64,000 nt of DNA, taken from contig NZ_CP018632.1 of NCBI RefSeq assembly GCF_002215215.1, positions 1,422,501-1,486,500 on the forward strand. The letters run 5' to 3'. The DNA is from Granulosicoccus antarcticus IMCC3135 (GTDB lineage: Bacteria > Pseudomonadota > Gammaproteobacteria > Granulosicoccales > Granulosicoccaceae). A program made the translations under genes and the position numbers. This document shows, in pieces, positions 1-10,257 of the stretch (positions within the stretch are counted from its first letter, which is position 1; the number at the start of each line of letters is the position of its first letter). The notes under the pieces were generated by a model. The model searched no databases and was not told the origin of the DNA. It saw only the letters and a program-made list of their open reading frames with translations.

Positions 1-2308
<2,308 letters not shown>

Positions 2309-2489
2309 TATAACACCCAAGCAGTTGTGATACCCCTTGAGGGTACACTCGTTAATAGCGAAGCTGTTCTTGGACTGTTGTGTGCGACATAAATAGCACG
2401 ACAACGATTAAACCAAGTACAATCGACTCTCCAAATTTGTTGTTTAGTAGCTAATCCAGCAATGGATGGATGCTCGACGGCACACCAGT

Positions 2490-2609
2490 TCTCCCGGCGA
2501 CCACAGCGTTTGGGTACCACCTGATCCCATCTCGAACTCAGAAGTGAAACCATTCCGCGCCAATGATAGTGTGGGGCTTCCCCATGTGAAAGTAGGTCAT
2601 CGCCGGGTT
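2490..2609 (+). rRNA. rrf: 5S ribosomal RNA
   Basis: The conserved 5S core is present: cacctgatcccatctcgaac and agaagtgaaac near 2518-2550, and tagtgtgggg near 2568. The terminal stem pairs cccggcga (2493-2500) with tcgccggg (2600-2607), which fixes the ends to within a few bases. It lies about 180 nt after 23S and is followed within 20 nt by a strong intrinsic terminator, so it closes the rRNA operon. Confidence 0.96.
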
Positions 2610-2624
2610 TTATTTACGTCCATC

Positions 2625-2653
2625 AAGGCCGTCTCTCAGGAGACGGCCTTTTT
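2625..2653 (+). terminator. Intrinsic terminator of the rRNA operon
   Basis: A perfect 11-bp stem, aaggccgtctc / gagacggcctt, with loop tcag, runs straight into a T-run. Classic rho-independent terminator just after 5S. Confidence 0.93.
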
Positions 2654-2876
2654 GCATTCCGGATTTGAGAAACTATCCCTTGTTTTTGTCATGAATCCGG
2701 TACAAAAACACTCACAGTAGGGTAATCGAGTGCCTGCTTACGCCTGCAGAGTTTCAACACTTGCAGCGTGTTTTTCATTTCTTGTCGAAACGCCTGGTCG
2801 ACGACACTTGTCCAGATGTGCAATATGATACGGTGGCGCAGTTGATACTAATCACATCTACTAAAGAACACGCTAC

Positions 2877-4580
2877 ATGACTTCGGCTATCGTTGGAATG
2901 GATCTGGGCACTACCAATAGTGCTTGTGCTGTCTGGAAAGACGGCAAGGTGCAAATGATTCCGAACCGACTTGGAGAGATGCTGACACCCTCTGTTGTGC
3001 ATATCGATAATACCGATACCGCAAGTATCGGCAAGACAGCTCGAGAAAAGCTGATCCTGCAGCCCGATGCAACTACAGCCTTGTTCAAGCGCTACATGGG
3101 TACCGATCGGGTAATCAAGCTTAACCGGAAAAAATTCACAGCTCCTGAGCTATCTGCCTTTGTTCTGCGCAGTCTCAAGGAGGATGCGGAAAACTTTCTG
3201 GGCGAGTCCGTTGAAGAAGCCGTGGTCAGTGTGCCCGCCTATTTCAGCGACGCACAGCGCAAGGCAACTGTGCAGGCAGCTGGCATGGTAGGGCTGAAAG
3301 TGGAACGTCTGATCAATGAGCCTACCGCTGCTGCGATGGCCTACGGGCTGCATAACAAACCTGAACATACACAGTTCATGGTGATTGATCTTGGCGGTGG
3401 CACCTTCGACATCTCCATCATGGAATACTTTGATGGTGTACTGGAAGTACACGCCTCGGCGGGTGATAACTTTCTTGGCGGCGAGGACTTTCTCGATATC
3501 CTTGTGCAGGAATATCTTGCTCGGTTGAATATCAGTAAGTCATCACTGAACAAGTCAGATCTGAACAAGGTCTACCAGCAGCTGGAATTGGCCAAACGTC
3601 GCTTCAATTCAGCCGATCAAGTCATTGTAGAGCCGTTCCTTAGTGATCAACATGCTCCTGTGAGCTTGAGTTCAGAGGAATTCGAGAGGCTAGTGCAGCC
3701 GCTGATGCAACGCATAAAGCGCCCGATTGAAACAGCCCTCAGAGATGCTGATCTGATGCCGACAGATCTGGATGACGTGTTGCTGGTAGGTGGGGCCACT
3801 CGGATGAAAGTTTTGCGCACAACCGTTGCCAGAATGTTCCGGCGCATGCCATCGGCCAACCTCGATCCTGATCTCGTCATTGTCATGGGAGCGGCTATTC
3901 AGGGCGGGCTGAAAGCGCGTGACGCGGCACTGGATGATGTGGTGCTGACAGACGTCTGTCCGTATTCCCTAGGTACCGGTGTGCAGAATCCAGAAGATAC
4001 CAAGGGGAAGCAGGGTCTGCTGTTCGATCCGATTATAGAGCGAAACAGTGTCATACCCATTAGCCGTGAAAAGCGCTATGTCAGTGCGCGGGATAATCAA
4101 CGATCTATCAATATCGACGTTTATCAAGGTGAAAGCCGCCTGGTACAGAACAATATCAAGCTAGGCGAGCTCAAGGTCAATATACCCAGGGACAAGGCAG
4201 GTAATCAGGCTGTCGATGTCAGGTTCAGCTATGACATCAACGGTTTGTTGGAAGTGGATATCGTGGTTGAATCCACTGGCAGTCGAATGAACTCAGTCAT
4301 CGAGAATGCCCCCGGAACGCTAAGTGCTGAGGAGCTGGATAGCAGTTTGAAAAAACTGGCAACCATGAAATTTCATCCGCGTGACCAAGAAGAGAATCGC
4401 GCATTGATTGCCCGTGCCGAGCGACTCTACGAAGGACGTCTTGGTGACGATCGAAGAGATGTCATTACATTTCTATCGCAATTCGAATCAGCCATTGAGA
4501 CGCAGGATGAAAAAATCATCGAAATTGTGCGCAGCCGATTTGTCTTGCAGATAGAAGAATACGAGGAATCGTACTTTTAA
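2877..4580 (+). CDS. hscC: Hsp70-family chaperone HscC
   Basis: A 567-residue cytosolic Hsp70 of the short HscC type (E. coli HscC is about 556 residues), lacking the long helical lid of DnaK. Visible ATPase motifs are GMDLGTTNSACAVW at the N terminus, INEPTAAAMAYGL, DLGGGTFDISI and LLVGGATRM. The substrate-binding part carries the HscC-like stretches LTDVCPYSLG, DPIIERNSVIP and RFSYDINGLLEVD. ATP-driven peptide binding is the family function; natural clients of HscC are poorly known. Its stop overlaps by one base the start of a J-domain gene at 4580, matching the usual pairing of HscC with a dedicated J-protein. That partner is broken here by an IS element. Confidence 0.93.
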   Translation: MTSAIVGMDLGTTNSACAVWKDGKVQMIPNRLGEMLTPSVVHIDNTDTASIGKTAREKLILQPDATTALFKRYMGTDRVIKLNRKKFTAPELSAFVLRSLKEDAENFLGESVEEAVVSVPAYFSDAQRKATVQAAGMVGLKVERLINEPTAAAMAYGLHNKPEHTQFMVIDLGGGTFDISIMEYFDGVLEVHASAGDNFLGGEDFLDILVQEYLARLNISKSSLNKSDLNKVYQQLELAKRRFNSADQVIVEPFLSDQHAPVSLSSEEFERLVQPLMQRIKRPIETALRDADLMPTDLDDVLLVGGATRMKVLRTTVARMFRRMPSANLDPDLVIVMGAAIQGGLKARDAALDDVVLTDVCPYSLGTGVQNPEDTKGKQGLLFDPIIERNSVIPISREKRYVSARDNQRSINIDVYQGESRLVQNNIKLGELKVNIPRDKAGNQAVDVRFSYDINGLLEVDIVVESTGSRMNSVIENAPGTLSAEELDSSLKKLATMKFHPRDQEENRALIARAERLYEGRLGDDRRDVITFLSQFESAIETQDEKIIEIVRSRFVLQIEEYEESYF

Positions 4581-5209
4581 TGAGTTGTTGGCAAACACTG
4601 GGCGTAAATTCAGACGCCGATAAAAAAACCATCAAACTCGCCTACGCCAAAAAGCTTAAAGCGACCCGGCCCGATGATGATCCGGAAGGCTTCATTGCTC
4701 TACATCAGGCTTATAAAGCGGCTTTGCAGGAAGCTGCTCGTGGCACTGATAACACGGCTGAAACTGTTCAGACAACAGGACCAACGCATCAGCAATCTTC
4801 GTCTGCCAGCTCATTTCGCGATGATGGTCGATTGGCAAAATACGCTGAAAAAGCAACAATAGAAGCGTCACCACCAACCGATAATGTCACCGAGAATTCG
4901 GATGAGATATTGGTAGTCAGCAGGGTTGAAGCACCTGACAATAACGATCAACCTGACTATAACGATCAAGCAAAAATCCCAGTAACCAGTGCACCGCCTG
5001 ATGAAGTGCCTAGTTACGAACTACCTGAATATCAGATAAGGCTGGGTGCGGATAAGGAGAACGCTCTAGCCCACGCACATGAGTTGATTGGCGATCCGCA
5101 ACGTGTGAATTTGGTTGAGGAATGGCAATATGTTGAGTCCATACCTTCCATGATCGATCTTGATTTTAGCGCCGATCTTGGCGATCTGTTATTCGAACTA
5201 GTGGTGTAA
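4580..5209 (+). pseudogene. J-domain protein (HscC partner), N-terminal half, interrupted by IS630
   Basis: The first residues (WQTLGVNSDADKKTIKLAYA) are a J-domain of the DjlB/DjlC-like class. The usual HPD tripeptide is replaced by RPD in the context RPDDDPEGF. Residues about 50-200 are a low-complexity linker and middle region. Codons 1-207 are native. The last two codons and the stop (5201-5209) come from the left end of the inserted element. The start overlaps the hscC stop by one base, so the pair is translationally coupled. The rest of the gene resumes in the same frame at 6424. As it stands the product would be a soluble J-domain fragment without its RDD membrane anchor. Confidence 0.85.
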
Positions 5210-5219
5210 CCGCTTGATA
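5201..5219 (+). repeat. Left terminal inverted repeat of the IS630 element
   Basis: gtggtgtaaccgcttgata, matching the reverse complement of 6403-6421 at 14 of 19 positions. Directly preceded by target TA. Confidence 0.85.
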
Positions 5220-5278
5220 AATTCCAGTTATAGTCTAACTTCATAATAGTACTTTGCAACCTGTTGAAGTGATTGAGA

Positions 5279-6416
5279 ATGCCTAAGCGTCATGTGGTTA
5301 AGTTGTCCGAAGAAGAGCGCCATGCTCTGGAGCAGATCTGTAAAACGGGACGCATAGCGGCGCAGAAGCGACGACATGCACAGATTTTGTTACTGGTTGA
5401 TCAAGGAGAGCATGGTCCTTCGATGACCGATGCCGAGGTTGCTGAGCGAATGGAACTGACCACCCGTTGCATCGCAAAGACACGCCAGCGATGTGTGGAA
5501 GAAGGATTGGAACTGGCGCTGCAGCGTAAGAGACGCAGTCGAGAGCGAACGGCAAGATTGGATGGCGATGCGGAGGCCAGGCTAGTAAGCCTGGCTTGCA
5601 GTGATGCGCCAGAAGGCCAGGTGCGTTGGACGTTGAAGCTGTTGAGCGAGCGTCTGATTGAGCTGGAAATTGTCGAAAGCGTGGCTTATGAAACGGTGCG
5701 TCAAGTTTTAAAAAAACATCATAAAACCTTGGCAGAAACGCATGTGGTGCATAGCGCCTAAAGAGGACGCGGGGTTTGTCTGCCAGATGGAGGCTGTACT
5801 GGATGTGTATAAAAGACCTTTTGATGCAGAGTATCCTGTGGTTTGTATGGACGAGACAACCAAACAATGCACGCGTGAGGTACAAAAACCGATCCCGGCA
5901 TCGCCTGGCCAAAGTGAGCGCTACGACGGAGAGTACGAGCGCAATGGAGTTGCCCACCTGATGGTGTTCTATACGCCATTGGAGAGTCGACGCACGGTGC
6001 GTATTGCCGACAATCATGCGTCGGGCGAATGGGCCGAAGGCGTCCGTGACCTGGTGGAGAATCAATACCCCCACGCGAAAAAGATCACGCTGGTTATGGA
6101 CAACCTGAGCACTCATAGCGGAGCCTCCCTATACAGAACGTTCGAACCCGCCGTGGCACATGCGCTTATGCAGAAGCTTGAGTTTGTCTTTACACCCAAG
6201 CATGGCAGTTGGTTGAATATGGCTGAATGTGAGTTCAGCGTTCTGGCCAGGCAATGTTTGGATCGACGCATTGCCGACGTGCCTACGCTGACCAAGGAGA
6301 TAGCCGCATGGCAGACCCATCGCAACGAGAACGCCAAGCCTGCCGACTGGCGCTTTACAACCGACGATGCTCGTATCAAACTCAAAAGGCTTTACCCGAA
6401 AGTATCATGCAGTTAA
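5279..6416 (+). pseudogene. IS630 transposase, reading frame broken at an A7 run
   Basis: The N-terminal part (5279-5761) encodes the helix-turn-helix and linker, ending in VRQVLKKHH and an out-of-frame tail. The catalytic part resumes one frame over from about 5715 (NIIKPWQKRMWCIAP) to 6416. DDE residues are visible as MDETTKQ, LVMDNLSTH and SWLNMAECE. The frames meet at seven A residues (5710-5716). Two more A would give the family-typical LKKNIIKPW junction. Possible explanations are a degenerate copy, a base-calling error, or expression by slippage on the A run, which some IS families use. Activity is therefore uncertain. Confidence 0.85.
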
Positions 6417-6421
6417 CCTAC
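6403..6421 (-). repeat. Right terminal inverted repeat of the IS630 element
   Basis: Reads gtaggttaactgcatgata on the minus strand; partner of 5201-5219. Directly followed by target TA at 6422-6423. Confidence 0.85.
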
Positions 6422-6423
6422 TA

Positions 6424-7008
6424 GTATCCAGAGCGAATGTCAGCACTTTGAAAGACAACAAGCCTTTTATCAAGGAGCCTGTGTTGAACTACCTCAATGT
6501 CTATTTTCACTGGGACAAGAACTGGAAGCATTATGAAAAGCGGCATGGATACAAACAGTCAAACGCTGTGTTCATGTTTACCGGTGACAAATCCAACATT
6601 AGGTCGAAGAGGCGAGAGGTTCACGCTGCTCGACGTGCTATGGCATTCGGTATTGATATAGCGTTGCTGTTTATGCTGATGTTTGCTTTGATGGTTATGG
6701 GTATGCAGAATTCAATATCGAACATGACTTTCTCTTTCATCGCACTTTACTGGTTGGTTGGCATCCCTGTACTTGAGGCATCCAAGTGGCAGGCTTCAGT
6801 TGGCAAACGCTTGTTTGGGCTGATAGTTGTAAATGGGAATAATGAAAGAATCGGATTTGGTAGGTCCTTTGGACGCTGCTATCTGAGTTATCTAAGCCTT
6901 GTTATTATACAACTCAGCGTATTTGCCAATGCGTATGCCTGGTTCAGGTACAACGCGTTAATACATGACACTCTAAGTAAGTCATACGTATCCAGACATC
7001 GGCGTTGA
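6424..7008 (+). pseudogene. J-domain protein, C-terminal half with RDD membrane domain
   Basis: Continuation, in the same frame, of the gene that starts at 4580. A middle segment (YLNVYFHWDKNWKHYEKRHG) resembles the linker domain of large J-proteins. An RDD domain follows: an arginine-rich entry (ARRAMAFGIDIALLF) and about three hydrophobic helices, with the signature WQASVGKRLFGLIVV. The intact protein would be 401 residues, a cytosolic J-domain tethered to the inner membrane. A frame can be read from inside the IS (ATG at 6367), so a hybrid RDD polypeptide is conceivable, but no ribosome site supports it. Confidence 0.82.
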
Positions 7009-7383
7009 TGGCAGCAAGATTGAACGACGTTTTCACCTCAACTGTCAGTGGCATTCAGTCAAGCCTTATGACTCGTGCGGGCAACCAGCTGCAGCGCGCC
7101 AATCAATGTTCAGAGGCCATCTCGATGCTGATTTTTTAAAATGAGTTCATGCTCAACAATAGAGGTGGGTCGGTAACGGCCCAGCCGTAAGGGTGAAATT
7201 CGCTCATGGATGGGTGCACGATTGTCTGTGGTGGATTACTGATAGCACTAAATCACCGCTCGACCTTTCGCAGTCGCTAATAAAAGCTTACCGATAGGCT
7301 ATTGACGTGCAAGACTCTGGACAAAAATGTCCAGAGTTGAGGTAGTCAGCTGAACGTCTGTTGGGAGGGGTAGCCTGATACAG
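7009..7383. other. Intergenic stretch, no convincing gene
   Basis: Between the disrupted J/RDD gene and the PLDc_N gene. It holds a stop-free stretch of roughly 40 codons (about 7019-7141) without a start or recognisable product. It also holds a perfect 10-bp hairpin, actctggaca / tgtccagagt with loop aaaa (7314-7337). The hairpin has no T-run on either strand, so it is not a standard terminator. Confidence 0.5.
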
Positions 7384-7563
7384 CTACCCTTTGGGTCCCA
7401 TGAGAAACCACACGATCAGGCCAACCACTGGCAGGAACAGGATAAAGAGTATCCAGAGAATTTTTTTCCCGGTTGTGGTTCCGCTGTTTATGATCTTCGC
7501 GATTGCCCAGATGGCGATCACCAGAAAAATGATACCTAATAGTCCTGATACTTCTAATCCCAT
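7384..7563 (-). CDS. Small two-helix membrane protein with PLDc_N domain
   Basis: 59 residues beginning MGLEVSG. Two hydrophobic helices (GLLGIIFLVIAIWAIAKI and ILWILFILFLPVVGLIVWFL) are separated by a short polar loop and end in GPKG. This is the pattern of the PLDc_N (phospholipase D nuclease N-terminal) family of stand-alone small inner-membrane proteins, whose role is not established. The start at 7563 is chosen because a GGAGA ribosome site lies about 8 nt upstream of it. An earlier in-frame ATG would place that site inside the gene. Confidence 0.75.
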   Translation of the reverse strand: MGLEVSGLLGIIFLVIAIWAIAKIINSGTTTGKKILWILFILFLPVVGLIVWFLMGPKG

Positions 7564-7759
7564 GATGGGTCTCCAGATGGTCAATGACTACATTTTAAGG
7601 GGTTGGATCGATCTTGTCGGATGAACGGCTGTTCTGTGTAATTTCTTCATATATTTAAATATAAAAGCAAGATTTATATTTGCAATTATTTTTGTTGCTG
7701 GCATAATTAGTACTCACATGCAGATTGCTTTGTCAAAAGCCTGTCAGGAGATGCTGGGA

Positions 7760-8635
7760 ATGAACGCCAACAATCAATTAGTGAAGGAAGCAAAGGCCAG
7801 CTCTGGTGACAAAGTTGAGCTAAAAGATGACTGGGTTCAACAATACGAGCGTGATGGTTATCTCTTTCCGCTGAAAGCGATGGACCCGGCACAAGCCTTG
7901 GAATATAGAAAGCAGATGGAATGCTTTGAAGCTTCTGTTGCGGATAAGCCCGATATGCGAAAAATGGCGCTGCTGAATGGAGCCTATCTATTGCCTTTTG
8001 TTGATGAGATAACTCGGCTGGAGTCAATTCTTGAGCCTGTCAAACAGTTATTAGGCCCGAATATCATGGTCTGGAATGCTGGCTTTTTCATCAAGGAGCC
8101 GCGCACTGAGGACTTCATTAGCTGGCATCAGGATCTGACTTATTGGGGTCTGAGTGATAGTCATGAGGTGACTGCCTGGGTTGCATTATCGCCTTCGACG
8201 ATTGCAAGTGGTTGTGTGAAATTTGTAGCTGGAACACACAAACAGGACATTGTCGAACACAAGGATACTTTCGAGAAGAACAACCTGCTATCGCGTGGAC
8301 AGGAGATAGCGGTAGAAGTCAAAGAGGAGGAGGCTGTCAATATCCAGCTGCAGCCCGGGGAGATGTCACTCCATCATGGGAAGGTCTTCCATGGTTCACA
8401 CGCGAATACTTCCGATGATCGACGTATTGGTCTGGCTATTCGTTATATATCTACCGATATGCGCCAGACGATAGAAGAAAAAACAACGGCTAAACTGGTA
8501 GCAGGTGTCGATGAGTTTGACAATTTCAGGCAGGTTGGCAAACCACGTGGTGTATTGGATCCCGAGGATATTGCGTCATTGGAAGAGAACATGCGTATTC
8601 AACAGCAATTTCTGTATGCCGGGAGTAAAAAGTAG
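7760..8635 (+). CDS. Phytanoyl-CoA dioxygenase (PhyH) family oxygenase
   Basis: A 291-residue Fe(II)/2-oxoglutarate-dependent oxygenase of the PhyH family. The metal triad is visible as His123 and Asp125 in WHQDLTYWG and a distal His in HGKVFHGSH (about 211-214). The Asp marks a hydroxylase rather than a halogenase. The family hydroxylates varied small molecules and the substrate cannot be told here. An in-frame ATG exists at 7718, but AGGAG at 7746-7750 sits nine bases before the ATG at 7760 (MNANNQLVKE), which I prefer. It stands alone between genes of unrelated function. A T/A-rich region upstream (7640-7700) probably holds its promoter. Confidence 0.82.
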   Translation: MNANNQLVKEAKASSGDKVELKDDWVQQYERDGYLFPLKAMDPAQALEYRKQMECFEASVADKPDMRKMALLNGAYLLPFVDEITRLESILEPVKQLLGPNIMVWNAGFFIKEPRTEDFISWHQDLTYWGLSDSHEVTAWVALSPSTIASGCVKFVAGTHKQDIVEHKDTFEKNNLLSRGQEIAVEVKEEEAVNIQLQPGEMSLHHGKVFHGSHANTSDDRRIGLAIRYISTDMRQTIEEKTTAKLVAGVDEFDNFRQVGKPRGVLDPEDIASLEENMRIQQQFLYAGSKK

Positions 8636-8649
8636 GAGGGCGTACTTGA

Positions 8650-9168
8650 TCACTGAGTTGCTGATTTCAGGTGATGACTGAGTCCTGCAATAACCAGAAC
8701 AACTTCGTCGCTTTGTGCTGCGAGACTCTGATGAAGTAATCCCACTTCATCACAATAACGTCGGGACAGCTCACCCATGGGAACTATGCCCATATTGGTT
8801 TCATTGGAGACTATTATCAATCGGTTTTCACAATTATCAAGGGTCTCCAGCAATGCGTTTTTTTCCTTTGCAAGGCGCTGCGTGTCTGGGTGAAGCAATA
8901 AATTGGTGATCCATAAGGTCAGGCAGTCAACGAGTATGCATTGCCCGGTGCCGATACTGGATATAGCCGAGGCGAGTGCAAGAGGCTCTTCAACCACTTG
9001 CCAGTGTGAGTTGCGATCAGCTTGATGCCGGGCTATGCGAATCTGCATTTCCGGGTCGTCTGCTGTTGCTGTAGCAATGACAGTTACCGGTGTTTCTGAG
9101 GTGCTTGCCAATTGCTCGGCGTATCGGGATTTGCCCGATTTGACGCCTCCTAGTATCAGGGTTTTCAT
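8650..9168 (-). CDS. cobU: Adenosylcobinamide kinase / adenosylcobinamide-phosphate guanylyltransferase
   Basis: 172 residues, the usual CobU/CobP length. The P-loop LILGGVKSGKSRYAEQLA opens the protein. ILVDCLTLWITNLL (Walker B region), VSNETNMGIVPMGELSR and the terminal VVLVIAGLSHHL are CobU signatures. The enzyme phosphorylates adenosylcobinamide and then attaches GMP, the nucleotide-loop step of B12 synthesis and salvage. No other cobalamin genes and no obvious cobalamin riboswitch are seen nearby. It runs against the converging PhyH gene, with 14 bp between the stops. Confidence 0.93.
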   Translation of the reverse strand: MKTLILGGVKSGKSRYAEQLASTSETPVTVIATATADDPEMQIRIARHQADRNSHWQVVEEPLALASAISSIGTGQCILVDCLTLWITNLLLHPDTQRLAKEKNALLETLDNCENRLIIVSNETNMGIVPMGELSRRYCDEVGLLHQSLAAQSDEVVLVIAGLSHHLKSATQ

Positions 9169-9309
9169 GTGGTCAACAGGTATGCAGCAGGAATTGTGAT
9201 CAATTCTACGCCAGCCTGTGTATTTCCACGTGGTTGCGTCGCTAGTCTGGAAAGCTGTTTCTAATATAATGAGTTACCATTGTAGTTTGCCAAAACCGGA
9301 TCAGAATCA

Positions 9310-10188
9310 ATGTCAAACGTAGCATTTTTGGGCCTGGGTGTGATGGGATACCCTATGGCGGGATTTCTGCAGAAAGCAGGGCACTCGGTTACCGTTTACA
9401 ACCGGACTGCTGAAAAGGCGCAGCGTTGGGTTGCCGAGTTTGGCGGTTCAGCTGCAGTAACTCCCAGGGAAGCGGCAGAGGGTGCAGAGTTTGTGCTTAC
9501 CTGTGTGGGTAATGATGACGATCTGCGTTCTGTGGTTCTTGGCGAAAACGGTGTATTCGCTGGCATGGCCAGCGGTAGTGTTTTCATTGACCACACAACG
9601 GCATCGGCGCAGGTTGCACGTGAGTTGGCGATTGCAGGAAGCGAGAAGGGAATTGGCTTTGTTGACGCGCCGGTCTCAGGCGGTCAGGCTGGCGCTGAAA
9701 GTGGGCAATTGGCCATTATGTGTGGCGGCTCTCAGGCAGATTTTGATCGAGCGCAGCCCGTCATGGATGTCTATGCAAAAGCCATAGAGCTTTTTGGAGA
9801 GGCGGGTGCAGGCCAGATAACCAAAATGTGTAATCAGATTTGCATTGCGGGTCTGGTGCAGGGAATGTCGGAAGCCATTAATTTTGCTGAGAAATCAGGC
9901 CTGGATGCCAAACAGATGGCAAACCTGGTAGCTAAGGGGGCCGGTGGTTCATGGCAGCTGACGAATCGTGCCGAGACCATGGTTGACGACAAGTTTGACT
10001 ACGGTTTTGCGGTCGACTGGATGCGCAAGGATCTGGGTATTGCCCTGGCTGAGGCCAAGCAGATTGGTGCTTCATTGCCTGTCACTGCAGTGGTCGACCA
10101 GTTCTATGCCGATGTTCAGCAAATGGGTGGTGGGCGTTGGGATACTTCCAGCCTCATCAAGCGTCTGCGACACTTTCAGAAGGACTGA
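9310..10188 (+). CDS. Beta-hydroxyacid dehydrogenase (3-hydroxyisobutyrate dehydrogenase family)
   Basis: 292 residues. An N-terminal Rossmann motif (FLGLGVMGYPMAGFL) has NRT after the second strand, which favours NADP(H). The substrate motif is DAPVSGGQAGAESG, and the catalytic lysine is in GAGQITKMCNQI. The C-terminal helical domain is family-typical. Family members oxidise or reduce 3-hydroxy acids such as 3-hydroxyisobutyrate, tartronate semialdehyde or 2-(hydroxymethyl)glutarate. It precedes larA by 69 bp on the same strand. It could act with the LarA-type racemase, or, given the nicotinate-type cluster downstream, reduce 2-formylglutarate, a step performed by this family in Eubacterium barkeri. 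The sequence alone does not decide between these. Confidence 0.82.
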   Translation: MSNVAFLGLGVMGYPMAGFLQKAGHSVTVYNRTAEKAQRWVAEFGGSAAVTPREAAEGAEFVLTCVGNDDDLRSVVLGENGVFAGMASGSVFIDHTTASAQVARELAIAGSEKGIGFVDAPVSGGQAGAESGQLAIMCGGSQADFDRAQPVMDVYAKAIELFGEAGAGQITKMCNQICIAGLVQGMSEAINFAEKSGLDAKQMANLVAKGAGGSWQLTNRAETMVDDKFDYGFAVDWMRKDLGIALAEAKQIGASLPVTAVVDQFYADVQQMGGGRWDTSSLIKRLRHFQKD

Positions 10189-10257
10189 TTTACAAACAAG
10201 ACGTGTAAGGCAACGTCTGCATACAAGCGTTCAAATCAAGCAAGCGAGTCTCTGGAC

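Larger units (their letters stand above)
5201..6421 (+). mobile_element. IS630-family insertion sequence (1221 bp)
   Basis: The element lies between two TA dinucleotides (5199-5200 and 6422-6423), the target duplication expected of the IS630/Tc1/mariner superfamily. Imperfect terminal inverted repeats occupy 5201-5219 and 6403-6421 (14 of 19 positions match). It carries one transposase gene in the rightward direction. Deleting the element with one TA fuses cta (5198-5200) to gta (6424) and restores a continuous frame, so both ends are defined to the base. Confidence 0.93.

Noticed and set aside
2800-2830. Possible promoter ttgtcc ... tatgat before hscC
   Set aside because: The -10-like box is good, but the spacing to the -35-like box is only ten bases and no better partner was found.
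5298-6116. 272-codon minus-strand open frame inside the IS element
   Set aside because: Antisense to the transposase, whose DDE motifs are clear on the plus strand; the minus frame shows no recognisable domain.
8640-9310. Search for a cobalamin riboswitch near cobU and before the dehydrogenase
   Set aside because: No B12-box-like sequence was seen on either strand in the available leader regions.
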